Assembly: GCA_016280445.1 (NCBI GenBank) | Contig: JAEEGS010000071.1 | Span: 1-64,000, forward strand | DNA length: 64,000 nt | Direction: 5' to 3' | From: Bacteroidaceae bacterium | Lineage (GTDB): Bacteria > Bacteroidota > Bacteroidia > Bacteroidales > Bacteroidaceae | Part shown: piece by piece, positions 7,793-15,820 of the stretch | Numbering within the stretch: the first letter of the stretch is position 1 | How the letters are laid out: every line of letters starts with the position of its first letter | The notes under the pieces: model-generated | The model's database searches: none | Seen by the model: only the letters and a program-made list of their open reading frames with translations | What the model was told of the DNA's origin: nothing | Translations under genes and position numbers: made by a program

Positions 7793-8566
7793 CTACTTGA
7801 TGTTCTTGCGAATCTTTGTCAGGTATTGCTGCATGTGCTCCTCGTCGCGTGTGTCGATGATTTCGATGATTTCTTTCATCTCCTTGCGGATTTGCTCGAC
7901 TTGCCCTTTGGTGTAGGGGTTGAAGAGGATTTCGCGCAGGAGGGTGTCGTCTTCAGAGAGGACGCCTTTGGCGATTTTCATGTGGCGCTTGAAGGTGGTG
8001 CCGGGGGCATCCTGATGCTTCATGACGGCGGCGAAGGCGAAGGTGGAGATGAAGGGGATGGAGAGGGAGTAGGCTACGGTCTGGTCGTGCTCTTCGAAGG
8101 AGTATTCGAAGATGTTGAGACCGAGACGGGAGTAGAGGTCTTTGAAGAAGCAGCGTCCCATGTAGTCGCCTTCGTTGATGATGATGGCGTTCTCGTCGCT
8201 CAGTTTGCCGAGGTTGGCAAAGGTGGGACCGAACATGGGGTGGGTGCTCACGTAGTGGAAGCCGCTGGCTTCGTAGTATTCCTTGAAGCCTGTCTTCACC
8301 GACGAGATGTCGGAGAGGATGCACGACTTGGGGAGGTGGGGTATCACCTGGTTGAACACTTGCAGGGTGTATTTGAGGCTGACGGCGTTGATGACCAGTT
8401 CTGGCTCGAAGGCGTCTATCTCGTCGAGCGTGGTGAATCGCTGGGTGTTATACATGAATCGGAGACGCTTGGGGTCGATGTCGTATACCGCCACTTCGTG
8501 GTCGAATGACAGCAGGTCGGTGAAGAATGAACCCATCTTGCCTGCTCCTAATATCAGAATCTTCAT
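7793..8566 (-). CDS. tyrA: Prephenate dehydrogenase family protein
   Basis: 257 residues. LGAGKMGSFF at the N-terminus is the NAD(P)-binding GxGxxG turn, followed by the acidic VYDID that binds the ribose. STHPMFGP in the middle is the family's conserved HPMFG block. TyrA oxidises prephenate (or arogenate) with decarboxylation in tyrosine synthesis. No C-terminal ACT domain is present. It is the last gene of the leftward operon pheA, aminotransferase, aroF/CM, tyrA; the chorismate mutase activity is supplied by the neighbour. An AT-rich inverted repeat separates it from the upstream gene. Confidence 0.92.
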   Translation of the reverse strand: MKILILGAGKMGSFFTDLLSFDHEVAVYDIDPKRLRFMYNTQRFTTLDEIDAFEPELVINAVSLKYTLQVFNQVIPHLPKSCILSDISSVKTGFKEYYEASGFHYVSTHPMFGPTFANLGKLSDENAIIINEGDYMGRCFFKDLYSRLGLNIFEYSFEEHDQTVAYSLSIPFISTFAFAAVMKHQDAPGTTFKRHMKIAKGVLSEDDTLLREILFNPYTKGQVEQIRKEMKEIIEIIDTRDEEHMQQYLTKIRKNIK

Positions 8567-8591
8567 AAAAACAGAGCTTTTTTAGGATTGA

Positions 8592-8694
8592 AGAATTGAA
8601 GAATTGAAAAATTGAAGTTTTTGGCTGGCGCGATGTTAGAACACCCCGTATGGCAACTTCAATTTTTCAATTTTTCAATTTTTCAATTTTATTT
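8592..8694. repeat. Inverted TTGAAGAA/TTGAAAAA heptad repeats flanking a GC-rich core
   Basis: Between the DAHP synthase and tyrA genes. The left arm (TTGAAGAATTGAAAAATTGAAGTTTTT less its ends, 8592-8622) is the inverted complement of the right arm (8653-8690), around a GC-rich centre. The same TTGAARAA series recurs at 12229-12260 in the pheA leader and in degenerate form at 51000-51035. Confidence 0.75.
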
Positions 8695-9753
8695 GTTGAT
8701 GATTTCAATTTGCTGGTGCACACTTTCTTCGTGGATGCTCTCGAAGACTTTGGCGACGAAGTCGGGGCTCATGCCGCAGAGGGAGCCTTGCACACCGCGC
8801 TTGGACAGGATTTCGTTGTAGCGGACGGCTTGCAGCACGGTCATGTTGTGCTCTTTCTTGTAGTGGCCAATCTCGCGGCACACTCGCATACGCTTGGCCA
8901 GAATCTCCATGAGTTGGTTGTCCAGTTCGTCAATCTGCTTGCGCATGCTGGCCAATCCTTCGGTGGTGGTGTGCTCGTCGCGGATGATGAGGAGCGAGAG
9001 GATGTAGTCGAGCACTTCTGGGGTGACTTGCTGCTTGGCGTCGCTCCATGCTTTGTCGGGGTCGCAGTGGGCTTCTACAATCAGTCCGTCGAAACCGAGG
9101 TCCATCGACTGCTGGCAGAGTGGGGCGATGAGTTCGCGGCGGCCACCGATGTGTGAGGGGTCGCAGATGATGGGCAGGTTGGGGATGCGGCGGTGCAGTT
9201 CGATGGGAATCTGCCACATCGGGGCATTGCGGTATATCTTCTGCTCGTAACTGGAGAAGCCGCGGTGGATGGCTCCCATACGCTTCACGCCTGCCTGGTT
9301 GATGCGCTCTAAGGCTCCAATCCACAGTTCGATGTCGGGGTTGACGGGGTTCTTCACGAACACGGGCACGTCCACACCTTTCAAGGCGTCGGCCAATGCC
9401 TGCACGGCAAAGGGGTTGGCTGTGGTGCGGGCACCAATCCAAAGGATGTCCATGTCGTATTTCAGCGCCAGTTCCACGTGTTCGGGTGTGGCTACCTCGG
9501 TGGAGATGAGCATGTGGGTCTCTTCCTTCACTTGCTTCATCCATGGGAGTGCCTTCTCGCCGTTGCCTTCGAAGCCTCCTGGCTTGGTGCGTGGCTTCCA
9601 AACTCCTGCGCGGAAGTTGTGGCAGCCTTTCATGGCGAGTTCACGGGCGGTTTTCATCACTTGTTCCTCCGTCTCTGCGGAGCATGGGCCTGCAATCACG
9701 AACGGACGTTCGTTGTCGCTTGGCAGACCTAATGGTTGTAAATCGAGTTCCAT
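8689..9753 (-). CDS. aroF: Bifunctional DAHP synthase (KDO8P-like type) / chorismate mutase
   Basis: 354 residues. FVIAGPCSAE, VWKPRTKPGGFEG, GAIHRGFS and ICDPSHIGGRRE are the conserved blocks of type I-beta DAHP synthase, which joins phosphoenolpyruvate and erythrose 4-phosphate at the start of the shikimate pathway. The last ~95 residues (ASMRKQIDELDNQLMEILAKR...IGHYKKE...) are an AroQ-type chorismate mutase with the usual R, K and E/Q residues. The fusion links pathway entry to the branch toward prephenate. Neighbours convert prephenate to phenylpyruvate and hydroxyphenylpyruvate. An intergenic ~148 bp repeat lies just upstream. Confidence 0.95.
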   Translation of the reverse strand: MELDLQPLGLPSDNERPFVIAGPCSAETEEQVMKTARELAMKGCHNFRAGVWKPRTKPGGFEGNGEKALPWMKQVKEETHMLISTEVATPEHVELALKYDMDILWIGARTTANPFAVQALADALKGVDVPVFVKNPVNPDIELWIGALERINQAGVKRMGAIHRGFSSYEQKIYRNAPMWQIPIELHRRIPNLPIICDPSHIGGRRELIAPLCQQSMDLGFDGLIVEAHCDPDKAWSDAKQQVTPEVLDYILSLLIIRDEHTTTEGLASMRKQIDELDNQLMEILAKRMRVCREIGHYKKEHNMTVLQAVRYNEILSKRGVQGSLCGMSPDFVAKVFESIHEESVHQQIEIINK

Positions 9754-9757
9754 ATAT

Positions 9758-9905
9758 GACCCCCTCCCCGCTCCCCCTGTTGAGGGGGAGAGTAGAATGT
9801 TGGTGGGGAGGATTCTACTTGTATATTATTTTGTTGTTATTGATTCTTGTTTTGTATGTTGTGGAGGTAACCACCCCCTCTCTCACAGGGAGGGTGAAGG
9901 GAAGG
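9758..9905. repeat. GC-rich-ended ~148 bp element, copy A
   Basis: Nearly identical to 11066-11213 (offset exactly 1308 bp, only a few differences, all in the last 30 bp). One end carries the hairpin CTCCCCC-TGTTGA-GGGGGAG; the other end, CCCCCTCTCTCACAGGGAGGG, is roughly its inverted complement; the interior is AT-rich (TATTATTTTGTTGTTATTG). It overlaps the 3' end of the aminotransferase gene and supplies its stop codon and last residues. Confidence 0.9.
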
Positions 9906-11061
9906 CCTCCTTTATTCTCTGCAATGCAGTGAGCATCTTCTCGTCTTTGGCACAAAGCGAGATGCGGATGTAGCGTTTGCCGTTGGAGCCGAAGATGAAG
10001 CCGGGGGTGATGAAGACGCGGGCTTCGTGGAGCACCTTCTCGGTCAGGTCTTCGACGTCGGCGATGCTGTCGGGGATGCGTCCCCAGAGGAACATGCCTT
10101 GCTGCGTGGGGTCGAAGGTGCAGCCGAGGGTGGTCATGATTTGCTCGGCTATCTTGCGACGGGTGGCGTAGGTCTCGATGTTGGCGTGGGTGTGCCATGC
10201 TTCGGTGTTGTCGTAGGCTTGAGCGGCTGCGAGTTGCAGGGGACGGAAGGTGCCGGAGTCGATGTTGCTCTTGATTTTCAGAATCCACTGCACGAAGGTG
10301 CTGTTGGTGGCGAGCATACCGACACGCCATCCGGGCATGTTGTGGCTCTTCGACATGGAGTTGAATTCGATGCAGCACTCTTTGGCTCCTGGCACTTGGA
10401 GGATGCTCAGGTGTTCGTCGCGGTTGAGGATGAAGGAGTAGGGGTTGTCGTTCACCACCACGATGTTGTGTTTCCGGGCGAATGCGACTATCTTCTCATA
10501 CAGTTCGCGGGTGGCACGTCCACCTGTGGGCATATTGGGGTAGTTCGTCCACATGAGTTTCACGCCTGTCAGGTCCATCGCTTCCAACTGCTCGAAGTCG
10601 GGTTGCCAGCCGTTGGTCTCCATCAGGTCGTAGTTCACGATTTGCTGACCGAGTATCTTGCTGAGCGATGTGTAGGTGGGGTAGCCGGGATTGGGCACCA
10701 GCACTTTGTCGCCTGGGTTGCACAGTGCCAAGGTTACATGCAGGATGCCTTCCTTGCTGCCGATGAGTGGCTGAATCTCGGTGGCTGGGTCGAGTTCCAC
10801 ATTATACCATCTCTTGTAGAATCGGGCCATTGCCTTGCGCAGTTCGGGTATGCCCACTGTGGGCTGATAGCCGTGTGCGTCGGGGCGTTTGGCGTTCTCG
10901 CAGAGCACGTCGATGGTTTCTGCACTGGGAGGCATATCGGGTGAGCCGATGGCAAGCGAGATGATGTCCTTGCCTTCTGCGTTCAATTGTGCCACTTCCT
11001 TTAATTTTCTCGAAAAGTAGTATTCTGAGACTAACGAGAGTCTGTCTGCTGGCTGTATCAT
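9883..11061 (-). CDS. PLP-dependent class I/II aminotransferase (aromatic/aspartate type)
   Basis: 392 residues. NSMSKSHNMPGWRVGML holds the PLP lysine (SMSKS), and IGSKEGILHVTLALCNPGD, VPNPGYPTY and NDNPYSF are the cofactor-binding blocks of fold type I enzymes of the AspC/LL-DAP aminotransferase group. Its place between pheA and aroF/tyrA suggests it transaminates phenylpyruvate and 4-hydroxyphenylpyruvate to Phe and Tyr, the last step of the operon's pathway; this substrate assignment is from context. The final residues (FPSPSL) come from the repeat element at 9758-9905. Confidence 0.9.
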   Translation of the reverse strand: MIQPADRLSLVSEYYFSRKLKEVAQLNAEGKDIISLAIGSPDMPPSAETIDVLCENAKRPDAHGYQPTVGIPELRKAMARFYKRWYNVELDPATEIQPLIGSKEGILHVTLALCNPGDKVLVPNPGYPTYTSLSKILGQQIVNYDLMETNGWQPDFEQLEAMDLTGVKLMWTNYPNMPTGGRATRELYEKIVAFARKHNIVVVNDNPYSFILNRDEHLSILQVPGAKECCIEFNSMSKSHNMPGWRVGMLATNSTFVQWILKIKSNIDSGTFRPLQLAAAQAYDNTEAWHTHANIETYATRRKIAEQIMTTLGCTFDPTQQGMFLWGRIPDSIADVEDLTEKVLHEARVFITPGFIFGSNGKRYIRISLCAKDEKMLTALQRIKEAFPSPSL

Positions 11062-11065
11062 GAAA

Positions 11066-11213
11066 GACCCCCTCCCCGCTCCCCCTGTTGAGGGGGAGAG
11101 TAGAATGTTGGTGGGGAGGATTCTACTTGTATATTATTTTGTTGTTATTGATTCTTGTTTTGTATGTTGTGGAGGTAACCACCCCCTCCCTCACAGGGAG
11201 GATGAGGGGAGGG
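11066..11213. repeat. GC-rich-ended ~148 bp element, copy B
   Basis: Second copy of the 9758-9905 element, same orientation, filling the gap between the aminotransferase start and the pheA stop. It covers the last codons and stop of pheA (residues LPSSSL), at the same internal position where copy A ends the aminotransferase gene. Confidence 0.9.
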
Positions 11214-12048
11214 TTTCCTTTCCTTCCTTGTATTCACCCAATATCTTCAGTTGCTTGGTCAGGGGTCTGACGGCGTCGATGCTCTGGCGGTAGCGGGTGT
11301 AATCGTCGTACATCACGTCGATGTAGAACATATACTCCCACTCTCTGCCAATGATGGGCAATGACTGAATCTTGGTGAGGTTGATTTTGTAGAACGAGAA
11401 GATGCTCAACACCTGCGAGAGTGAACCTTCGCTGTGGGGAAGGCTGAACACGATGCTTGATTTGTTGGACTTGCTGGGCACACTCAGTTCCTCTGCCACC
11501 CAAGGGTCAGCCACAATCAGGAAGCGGGTGAAGTTGTGCTTGTTCGTCTCGATGCCCTCTTGCAGAATTTTCATTCCGTAGAGTGGGGCAGCGTATTTCG
11601 AGCAGATGGCGGCATGACCTCTCAGCGCGTTCTCGCTGATGTTTTTGGCAGAGCCTGCTGTGTCGTCGGTCTCCACAATCTTGAACTGGGGATGCTGTTT
11701 CAGGAAGTTTCTGCACTGCATCAGCGCCACAGGGTGTGAGTTCACTTCTGTGATGTCTTCCCAGTCGTCTTCTGGCAGACACATGATGCTGTGTGAGATG
11801 CGGAGTTTGTGCTCGCCCACAATCTGCATGCCGCTGTCGCGCAGCAGTTCGTAGTTGTGCAGCAGCGACCCCGCGATGGTGTTTTCTATCGCCACCATGC
11901 CAATCACTTTCGAGTCTTTCTTCATCTCCTCGAACACCTCTTCGAATGTGTCGCAACAAATCAGTTCGATGTCTTCACCTTCGAAGTAATAGTGGCTGGC
12001 TACGTCGTGGTAACTTCCCACCTCTCCTTGTATTGCTACTCTTCTCAT
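11191..12048 (-). CDS. pheA: Prephenate dehydratase
   Basis: 285 residues. The N-terminal catalytic region has VAIQGEVGSYHD, AIENTIAGS and the catalytic NFTRFLIV (Thr-Arg-Phe) near residue 180. The C-terminal ACT domain (HSEGSLSQVLSIFSFYKINLTKIQSLP) normally binds Phe through a GALV and an ESRP motif. Here GALV reads GSLS and ESRP reads QSLP, so feedback binding may be altered. The enzyme converts prephenate to phenylpyruvate. First structural gene of the aromatic operon, 30 bp downstream of the attenuator terminator. The last residues are encoded in the 11066-11213 repeat. Confidence 0.94.
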   Translation of the reverse strand: MRRVAIQGEVGSYHDVASHYYFEGEDIELICCDTFEEVFEEMKKDSKVIGMVAIENTIAGSLLHNYELLRDSGMQIVGEHKLRISHSIMCLPEDDWEDITEVNSHPVALMQCRNFLKQHPQFKIVETDDTAGSAKNISENALRGHAAICSKYAAPLYGMKILQEGIETNKHNFTRFLIVADPWVAEELSVPSKSNKSSIVFSLPHSEGSLSQVLSIFSFYKINLTKIQSLPIIGREWEYMFYIDVMYDDYTRYRQSIDAVRPLTKQLKILGEYKEGKETLPSSSL

Positions 12049-12075
12049 ATATTATATAATGTATAGTTTGCTCCA

Positions 12076-12105
12076 CCAAAAAGCCCCACTCATCAGAGCG
12101 GGGCT
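12076..12105 (-). terminator. Attenuator terminator in the pheA leader
   Basis: Read on the minus strand: AGCCCCGCTC-TGAT-GAGTGGGGCT followed by TTTT. Ten-pair stem with one G-T, tetraloop, U tract. It stands between the leader peptide and pheA, so it must be bypassed for operon expression. Confidence 0.88.
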
Positions 12106-12155
12106 ATATTGTTTCACTATTGTTGTTGCATTGTCTTCCTATGAACACATAACTA

Positions 12156-12163
12156 CCCGCTCT
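12156..12163 (-). promoter_or_regulatory. Antiterminator segment pairing with the terminator 5' arm
   Basis: Minus-strand AGAGCGGG directly follows, and by one base overlaps, the leader peptide stop codon. It is exactly complementary to CCCGCTCT in the 5' arm of the terminator (12095-12102). A ribosome finishing the leader peptide would cover it; a ribosome stalled on Phe/Tyr codons would leave it free to block the terminator. Confidence 0.8.
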
Positions 12164-12219
12164 TACTTCTTGCTAAAGTAAAAGTAAAAATAGTAATATG
12201 TGTTAAACAATGACTTCAT
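12163..12219 (-). CDS. Phe/Tyr-rich leader peptide of the aromatic operon
   Basis: 18 codons plus TAA on the minus strand: MKSLFNTYYYFYFYFSKK. Nine of eighteen residues are Tyr (5) or Phe (4), and the operon downstream makes just these two amino acids. It lies about 60 bp after a good promoter, 57 bp before the terminator stem and overlaps the antiterminator at its stop. This is the layout of pheL-type ribosome-mediated attenuation. Missing from the ORF track because of its length. Confidence 0.88.
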   Translation of the reverse strand: MKSLFNTYYYFYFYFSKK

Positions 12220-12284
12220 CTCTTTAAGATTGAAAAATTGAAGAATTGAAAAATTGAAGTTTTTCGTTTCAACTATTTTCGCTG

Positions 12285-12315
12285 CAAAAGTACATACTTT
12301 CCCCGAAACAACAAA
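12285..12315 (-). promoter_or_regulatory. Promoter of the pheA operon
   Basis: Minus strand -33 TTTG (12312-12315), 19-bp spacer, -7 TACTTTTG (12285-12292), matching the Bacteroidetes primary sigma consensus. Predicted start near 12278, giving a ~230 nt leader before pheA. Confidence 0.8.
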
Positions 12316-12459
12316 CATTTTTCAAGAAAAAATGCGGTTTTTGTGGAAAAAAGTGCAGATTTCGTAGAGAAAGAGTTACGAGTTTTCTCTTTTTTTGAGA
12401 GAAATGTGTACCTTTGTCCCGTTTTTCGGATTAGGGCAAATTACTATCTTATTACAAAC

Positions 12460-12975
12460 ATGAATATGAAAAGAAATAACTGGAAATTGGGTGAAGTGGT
12501 GGAACTTCCCAAAACTGGCAGTCAGATACACAAGAGCGGCAAGGAGTCGTATGAGCATATGACCTCTTCGTGCTATGTGTGTGTGCGTGAGGCTGCTAAT
12601 GGTCAGCGTGGCATCTTGGTGAAGATGATGGGCCGAATTAAGGCTCAAGAGATGATGATTGTCAATCATGAGCCTTTCTGTAAAGACGAGACGGAAGAGA
12701 CGGAAGGCCAGACGGTGTATTATAGTTATCGTTTTCCCACGTCGGAGGAACTGAAAGAGGTGCTGGACATCGTTCGTTCCAACGATGTTTTGTGGCGCCA
12801 GTTGGATGAAGCCTCCATGTTCATCAATCCTGATGGTTCCTTCTGGGTCAGAGAGATGGAACGGAAGTTCTTGGTGGTGAAGCATACCCAGTATTACGAC
12901 CCGAAGACTGGTTTCTTGTCATCGCCGGCAACTGCGGATGAGGCTCATCGTCGCCTTACCATCGCCTACTTTTAG
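12460..12975 (+). CDS. Hypothetical protein, possible conserved Prevotella family
   Basis: 171 residues from ATG 12460 (ATG 12466 is an alternative). The longer ORF from 12343 is unlikely because a TACCTTTG -7 box at 12409-12416 falls inside it. The sequence starts MNMKRNNWKLGEVVELPKTGSQ, has no signal peptide or membrane segment, and ends in a region rich in aromatic and charged residues (WVREMERKFLVVKHTQYYDPK). No known domain recognised. Stands alone, convergent with the xylanase. Confidence 0.75.
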   Translation: MNMKRNNWKLGEVVELPKTGSQIHKSGKESYEHMTSSCYVCVREAANGQRGILVKMMGRIKAQEMMIVNHEPFCKDETEETEGQTVYYSYRFPTSEELKEVLDIVRSNDVLWRQLDEASMFINPDGSFWVREMERKFLVVKHTQYYDPKTGFLSSPATADEAHRRLTIAYF

Positions 12976-12994
12976 TGTCGATGGCATATGAAAA

Positions 12995-13028
12995 AATGCG
13001 CGGTATGTGTGTCAACATATCGCGCATT
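12995..13028. terminator. Bidirectional terminator hairpin
   Basis: AATGCGCGGTATGT (12995-13008) pairs with ACATATCGCGCATT (13015-13028); A run on the left and CTTGTTT on the right. Lies between converging genes. Confidence 0.75.
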
Positions 13029-13063
13029 CTTGTTTGTCTCTATTTCATTCTCTTAGGACGCTG

Positions 13064-15604
13064 TTATTTCCGATGGAGAATCTTCTTCCCCTTTTTGATG
13101 AGGATGCCAGGGCTGAGAGGCTTTCCTTGGATGTAGCGTCCGTAGAGGTCATAGGTCTTTTCGTCTGTTAGGACTGGTTGTTTGTTAACTGTCTGGATGT
13201 TCGTGGCCTCGATGATGCGGTGGCGAAGGGCGGAACGGACACCGTAGTAGGCGGGTTTCTTTTCCACACCCTCCGTGTAGAGCAGTGGAAGGGATGCCTC
13301 TCTCCAACTGTTGTTGTCCTTCAATCCCCAGATGACGAGATTGGGGCAGTTGTCGTTGTTGAGCATGATGTCGGTGATGACGCGGTAGTTGCGTGCCTGT
13401 TCCTCGTAGTTGGCCTCAGAAACGTATGGGATGCCCATGTCCAACTCGGTGATGATGCATTGAAGTCCTGCGTCGGCAAAACGCTGGATGGTCTTGGCCA
13501 GTTTGACGGAATCGACATCGCCGATGGAGAAGTGGCATTGCAATCCTACGCCGTCGATAGGAATGTCGCTGTTCTTCAGACGCATGGCCAGATTGTAGAA
13601 TGCGACAGACTTGGCTTTTCCCTGCATCTCCACGCCATAGTCGTTCAGGTAGAGCAGGGCATCGGGATCTGCACGATGGGCATAGACGAAAGCGGAGTCG
13701 ATGTAGTCTTCGCCGATGGCGCGCATCCACACGCTTTCGCGCAGTTCGTAGCCTTCAGGATTGGTGCGCACGGTTGTCTGGTCGTCGGACAGGCATTCGT
13801 TCACCACATCCCATTCGGTCACTTTGCCTTTGAAGTGTGTCACCACGTTGGTGATATGGGTCTCCATAATCTTCAAGGCTTCTGCGCGGCTCCAGTTTTT
13901 GTCGTTCTTCTTGCCGTCGCTTGACACCCATGTGGGCAATTGGGCATGCCATACGAGACAGTGCCCTCTCATCTTCATCTTGTTGTTTTGTGCAAAGTTC
14001 ACCAAGTTGTCGGCTGCCCAATAGTTGAACTCGCCACGTGAAGGTTCCAGTTCGTCGAATTTCATCTGGTTTTCTGCCACGAGCATATTGAACTGCTGTT
14101 TCACCTCTTTCGTCTCGGCCAATCCTGCGTTGGTGATGTCGTTTTTCCAAGTGGAGATGGCTGTGCCGATGTATTTCCCGTTCTGCGCGGCATATTCACG
14201 CAAAGTGGTCTTGTCGGTTTGGTCGTTGATGCCATCATCGTAGAAGGCACCCATGTGCTCTTTCTCTTCTTCCTCTGGGTCTTCGGGGTTCTCTGGTTCA
14301 TCTGAATCATTGAGCGACACGAGGCGCAGCCCGACGGTATATTCTCCGTTTTCTTCTTTCTCTACAATCTCCCAAGTGTAGCGTTCTGGCTTTTTCAGTT
14401 CGAAGTGCCAGTCGCCTGTTTTGCTCTTGGCGGTGAGCAGGTGGAATTCGTCTCCCACTTTCACGCCAGCATCCTTGGCCAACGCAATTTGGATGAGCGG
14501 CATCTTGTCGCTGGTCGAGAAGTCTTGTGTCATGTCGAAGTATTTGACGGTTCCGTTGACCATCAGTTGGTCATAATCGGATGCCGATTCAATCTTGAAG
14601 CGCAACACTGATTGGGGTCGCACGAAGAGGTTGGTGTTTTTTGATGTGGTGGCATAATTCTTCAGGGTGAGTGTACCCACCGCGTCATCGCCTGGTTCTA
14701 TCGTGCCATAGTTGTCCACGGTTCCAGCGATGCTTCCCGTACCGCCAAGCACACCACCTTCGAACACATATGCAATGGCCTCGTTGACATTTTGTTTTGC
14801 ACCCAAGGCTCCTCTCAGTTTCTTGCTCTCGGCTTCAAGACGGTCGTTCATCACCAGAACTCGGCCGTCCGTCACTCGCAAGCAACCTGTCAGATAGTTG
14901 TTGTTGCCTGTGATGCGGCAGGTGCCTTTGCCTTCCTTGATGATGCCCAAAGGATGCGTGTCGCTATAGTCGGGTGGGGCGATTTTTCCTGCCAATGTGG
15001 CATCTGCTCCAGAATAGCCCACCAGAAAGTATGCCGCACGTGTGTTCGTTTTCATATATCCAATAATGGATGAACCCACTTCCGTGTTCAGGTCGCCAAT
15101 GCGGAAACCGGCTCCATTTGTGTTGGCCTCACAAAGGAGAGTGGCGCCTGTGTGCAAAGTGACGTGGCATCGCTCCATCGAGTTGTTCACCTTGCCCGAC
15201 TTGATGTCGCTCTCCATGTTCTCGGGCGAAAAACTCTGGCCGCCATGCGCCAGCACCACACCATAGAGTGTTAAATTAGGTGAGTTCTCCTCGAAAGGAT
15301 AAATATGTACGTTTCCCGTGAAGTTCGTCCAGTTTGGCCAAGTCTCACCCTTTGCTGTGCCCAAATAGCAACGTTCGCCTCCGGCATACAGGTTCAGCGT
15401 GCCTTTTCCTGTGATGGTGGAACTGAAATAGCAATAGCGTGCCATCTTCACATCCACTTTCTTGAAAGAGGACAAATAGAGGGATTCATCGTATGATCTG
15501 TAATTGTTGGAAGAGTTGTTGCCACTGATGTCGATAGTGTTTTGAGCCCATGCTGGCATCAGTAACAAGAAAGCAATAAGTGTTAGTAATGTCTTCTTTT
15601 TCAT
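13064..15604 (-). CDS. Secreted GH10 endo-1,4-beta-xylanase with N-terminal repeat-rich region
   Basis: 846 residues from the ATG at 15604 (MKKKTLLTLIAFLLLMPAWAQ signal peptide); the ORF track's upstream Met overlaps a TACTTTTG promoter box at 15627-15634. Residues ~20-440 form a Gly/Thr/Asn-rich region with repeated strand patterns (GAGFRIGD, GGVLGGTGSIAGTVDNYG), like beta-helix or autotransporter passenger repeats. A DEPENPEDPEEEEKE linker leads to the GH10 barrel: WDVVNE contains the acid/base Glu and CIITELDM the nucleophile Glu. The tail YDLYGRYIQ...GILIKKGKKIL is a Prevotella-type C-terminal sorting-like segment. It should cut xylan outside the cell. No SusCD pair is adjacent. Confidence 0.92.
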   Translation of the reverse strand: MKKKTLLTLIAFLLLMPAWAQNTIDISGNNSSNNYRSYDESLYLSSFKKVDVKMARYCYFSSTITGKGTLNLYAGGERCYLGTAKGETWPNWTNFTGNVHIYPFEENSPNLTLYGVVLAHGGQSFSPENMESDIKSGKVNNSMERCHVTLHTGATLLCEANTNGAGFRIGDLNTEVGSSIIGYMKTNTRAAYFLVGYSGADATLAGKIAPPDYSDTHPLGIIKEGKGTCRITGNNNYLTGCLRVTDGRVLVMNDRLEAESKKLRGALGAKQNVNEAIAYVFEGGVLGGTGSIAGTVDNYGTIEPGDDAVGTLTLKNYATTSKNTNLFVRPQSVLRFKIESASDYDQLMVNGTVKYFDMTQDFSTSDKMPLIQIALAKDAGVKVGDEFHLLTAKSKTGDWHFELKKPERYTWEIVEKEENGEYTVGLRLVSLNDSDEPENPEDPEEEEKEHMGAFYDDGINDQTDKTTLREYAAQNGKYIGTAISTWKNDITNAGLAETKEVKQQFNMLVAENQMKFDELEPSRGEFNYWAADNLVNFAQNNKMKMRGHCLVWHAQLPTWVSSDGKKNDKNWSRAEALKIMETHITNVVTHFKGKVTEWDVVNECLSDDQTTVRTNPEGYELRESVWMRAIGEDYIDSAFVYAHRADPDALLYLNDYGVEMQGKAKSVAFYNLAMRLKNSDIPIDGVGLQCHFSIGDVDSVKLAKTIQRFADAGLQCIITELDMGIPYVSEANYEEQARNYRVITDIMLNNDNCPNLVIWGLKDNNSWREASLPLLYTEGVEKKPAYYGVRSALRHRIIEATNIQTVNKQPVLTDEKTYDLYGRYIQGKPLSPGILIKKGKKILHRK

Positions 15605-15695
15605 GTCTTTTCTTGATGAAACGCCACAAAAGTACATATAAATAATGAATTATTAGGTCGAAAGAGGAAGAAATGACATTTATTTGGTGGTTTAT

Positions 15696-15727
15696 TTTGC
15701 CAAATAACGAAAAAAACGTTAACTTTG
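15696..15727 (+). promoter_or_regulatory. rpsA promoter
   Basis: TTTG (15696-15699), 20-bp spacer, TAACTTTG (15720-15727). Leaves a ~87-nt leader before the rpsA ATG, room for S1 autogenous control. Confidence 0.8.
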
Positions 15728-15820
15728 CAGCCGTTTTGTGTTTTAGGACACAGGACAGATTAGATTTTATCAACATAATGTCTAACTTTATTAATTACAA
15801 ACAAACAACAATTTTATTTT

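Noticed and set aside
10027-10944. 305-residue plus-strand ORF over the aminotransferase gene
   Set aside because: Low-complexity Val/His/Gly-rich antisense shadow; the minus strand encodes a recognisable PLP enzyme.
12076-12105. The leader hairpin as a plain terminator for a rightward transcript
   Set aside because: No rightward gene ends here; the U tract is on the minus strand and an antiterminator partner exists upstream on that strand.
12343-12459. N-terminal extension of the 12460 gene in the ORF track
   Set aside because: Contains the TACCTTTG promoter box at 12409, so transcription should start inside it.
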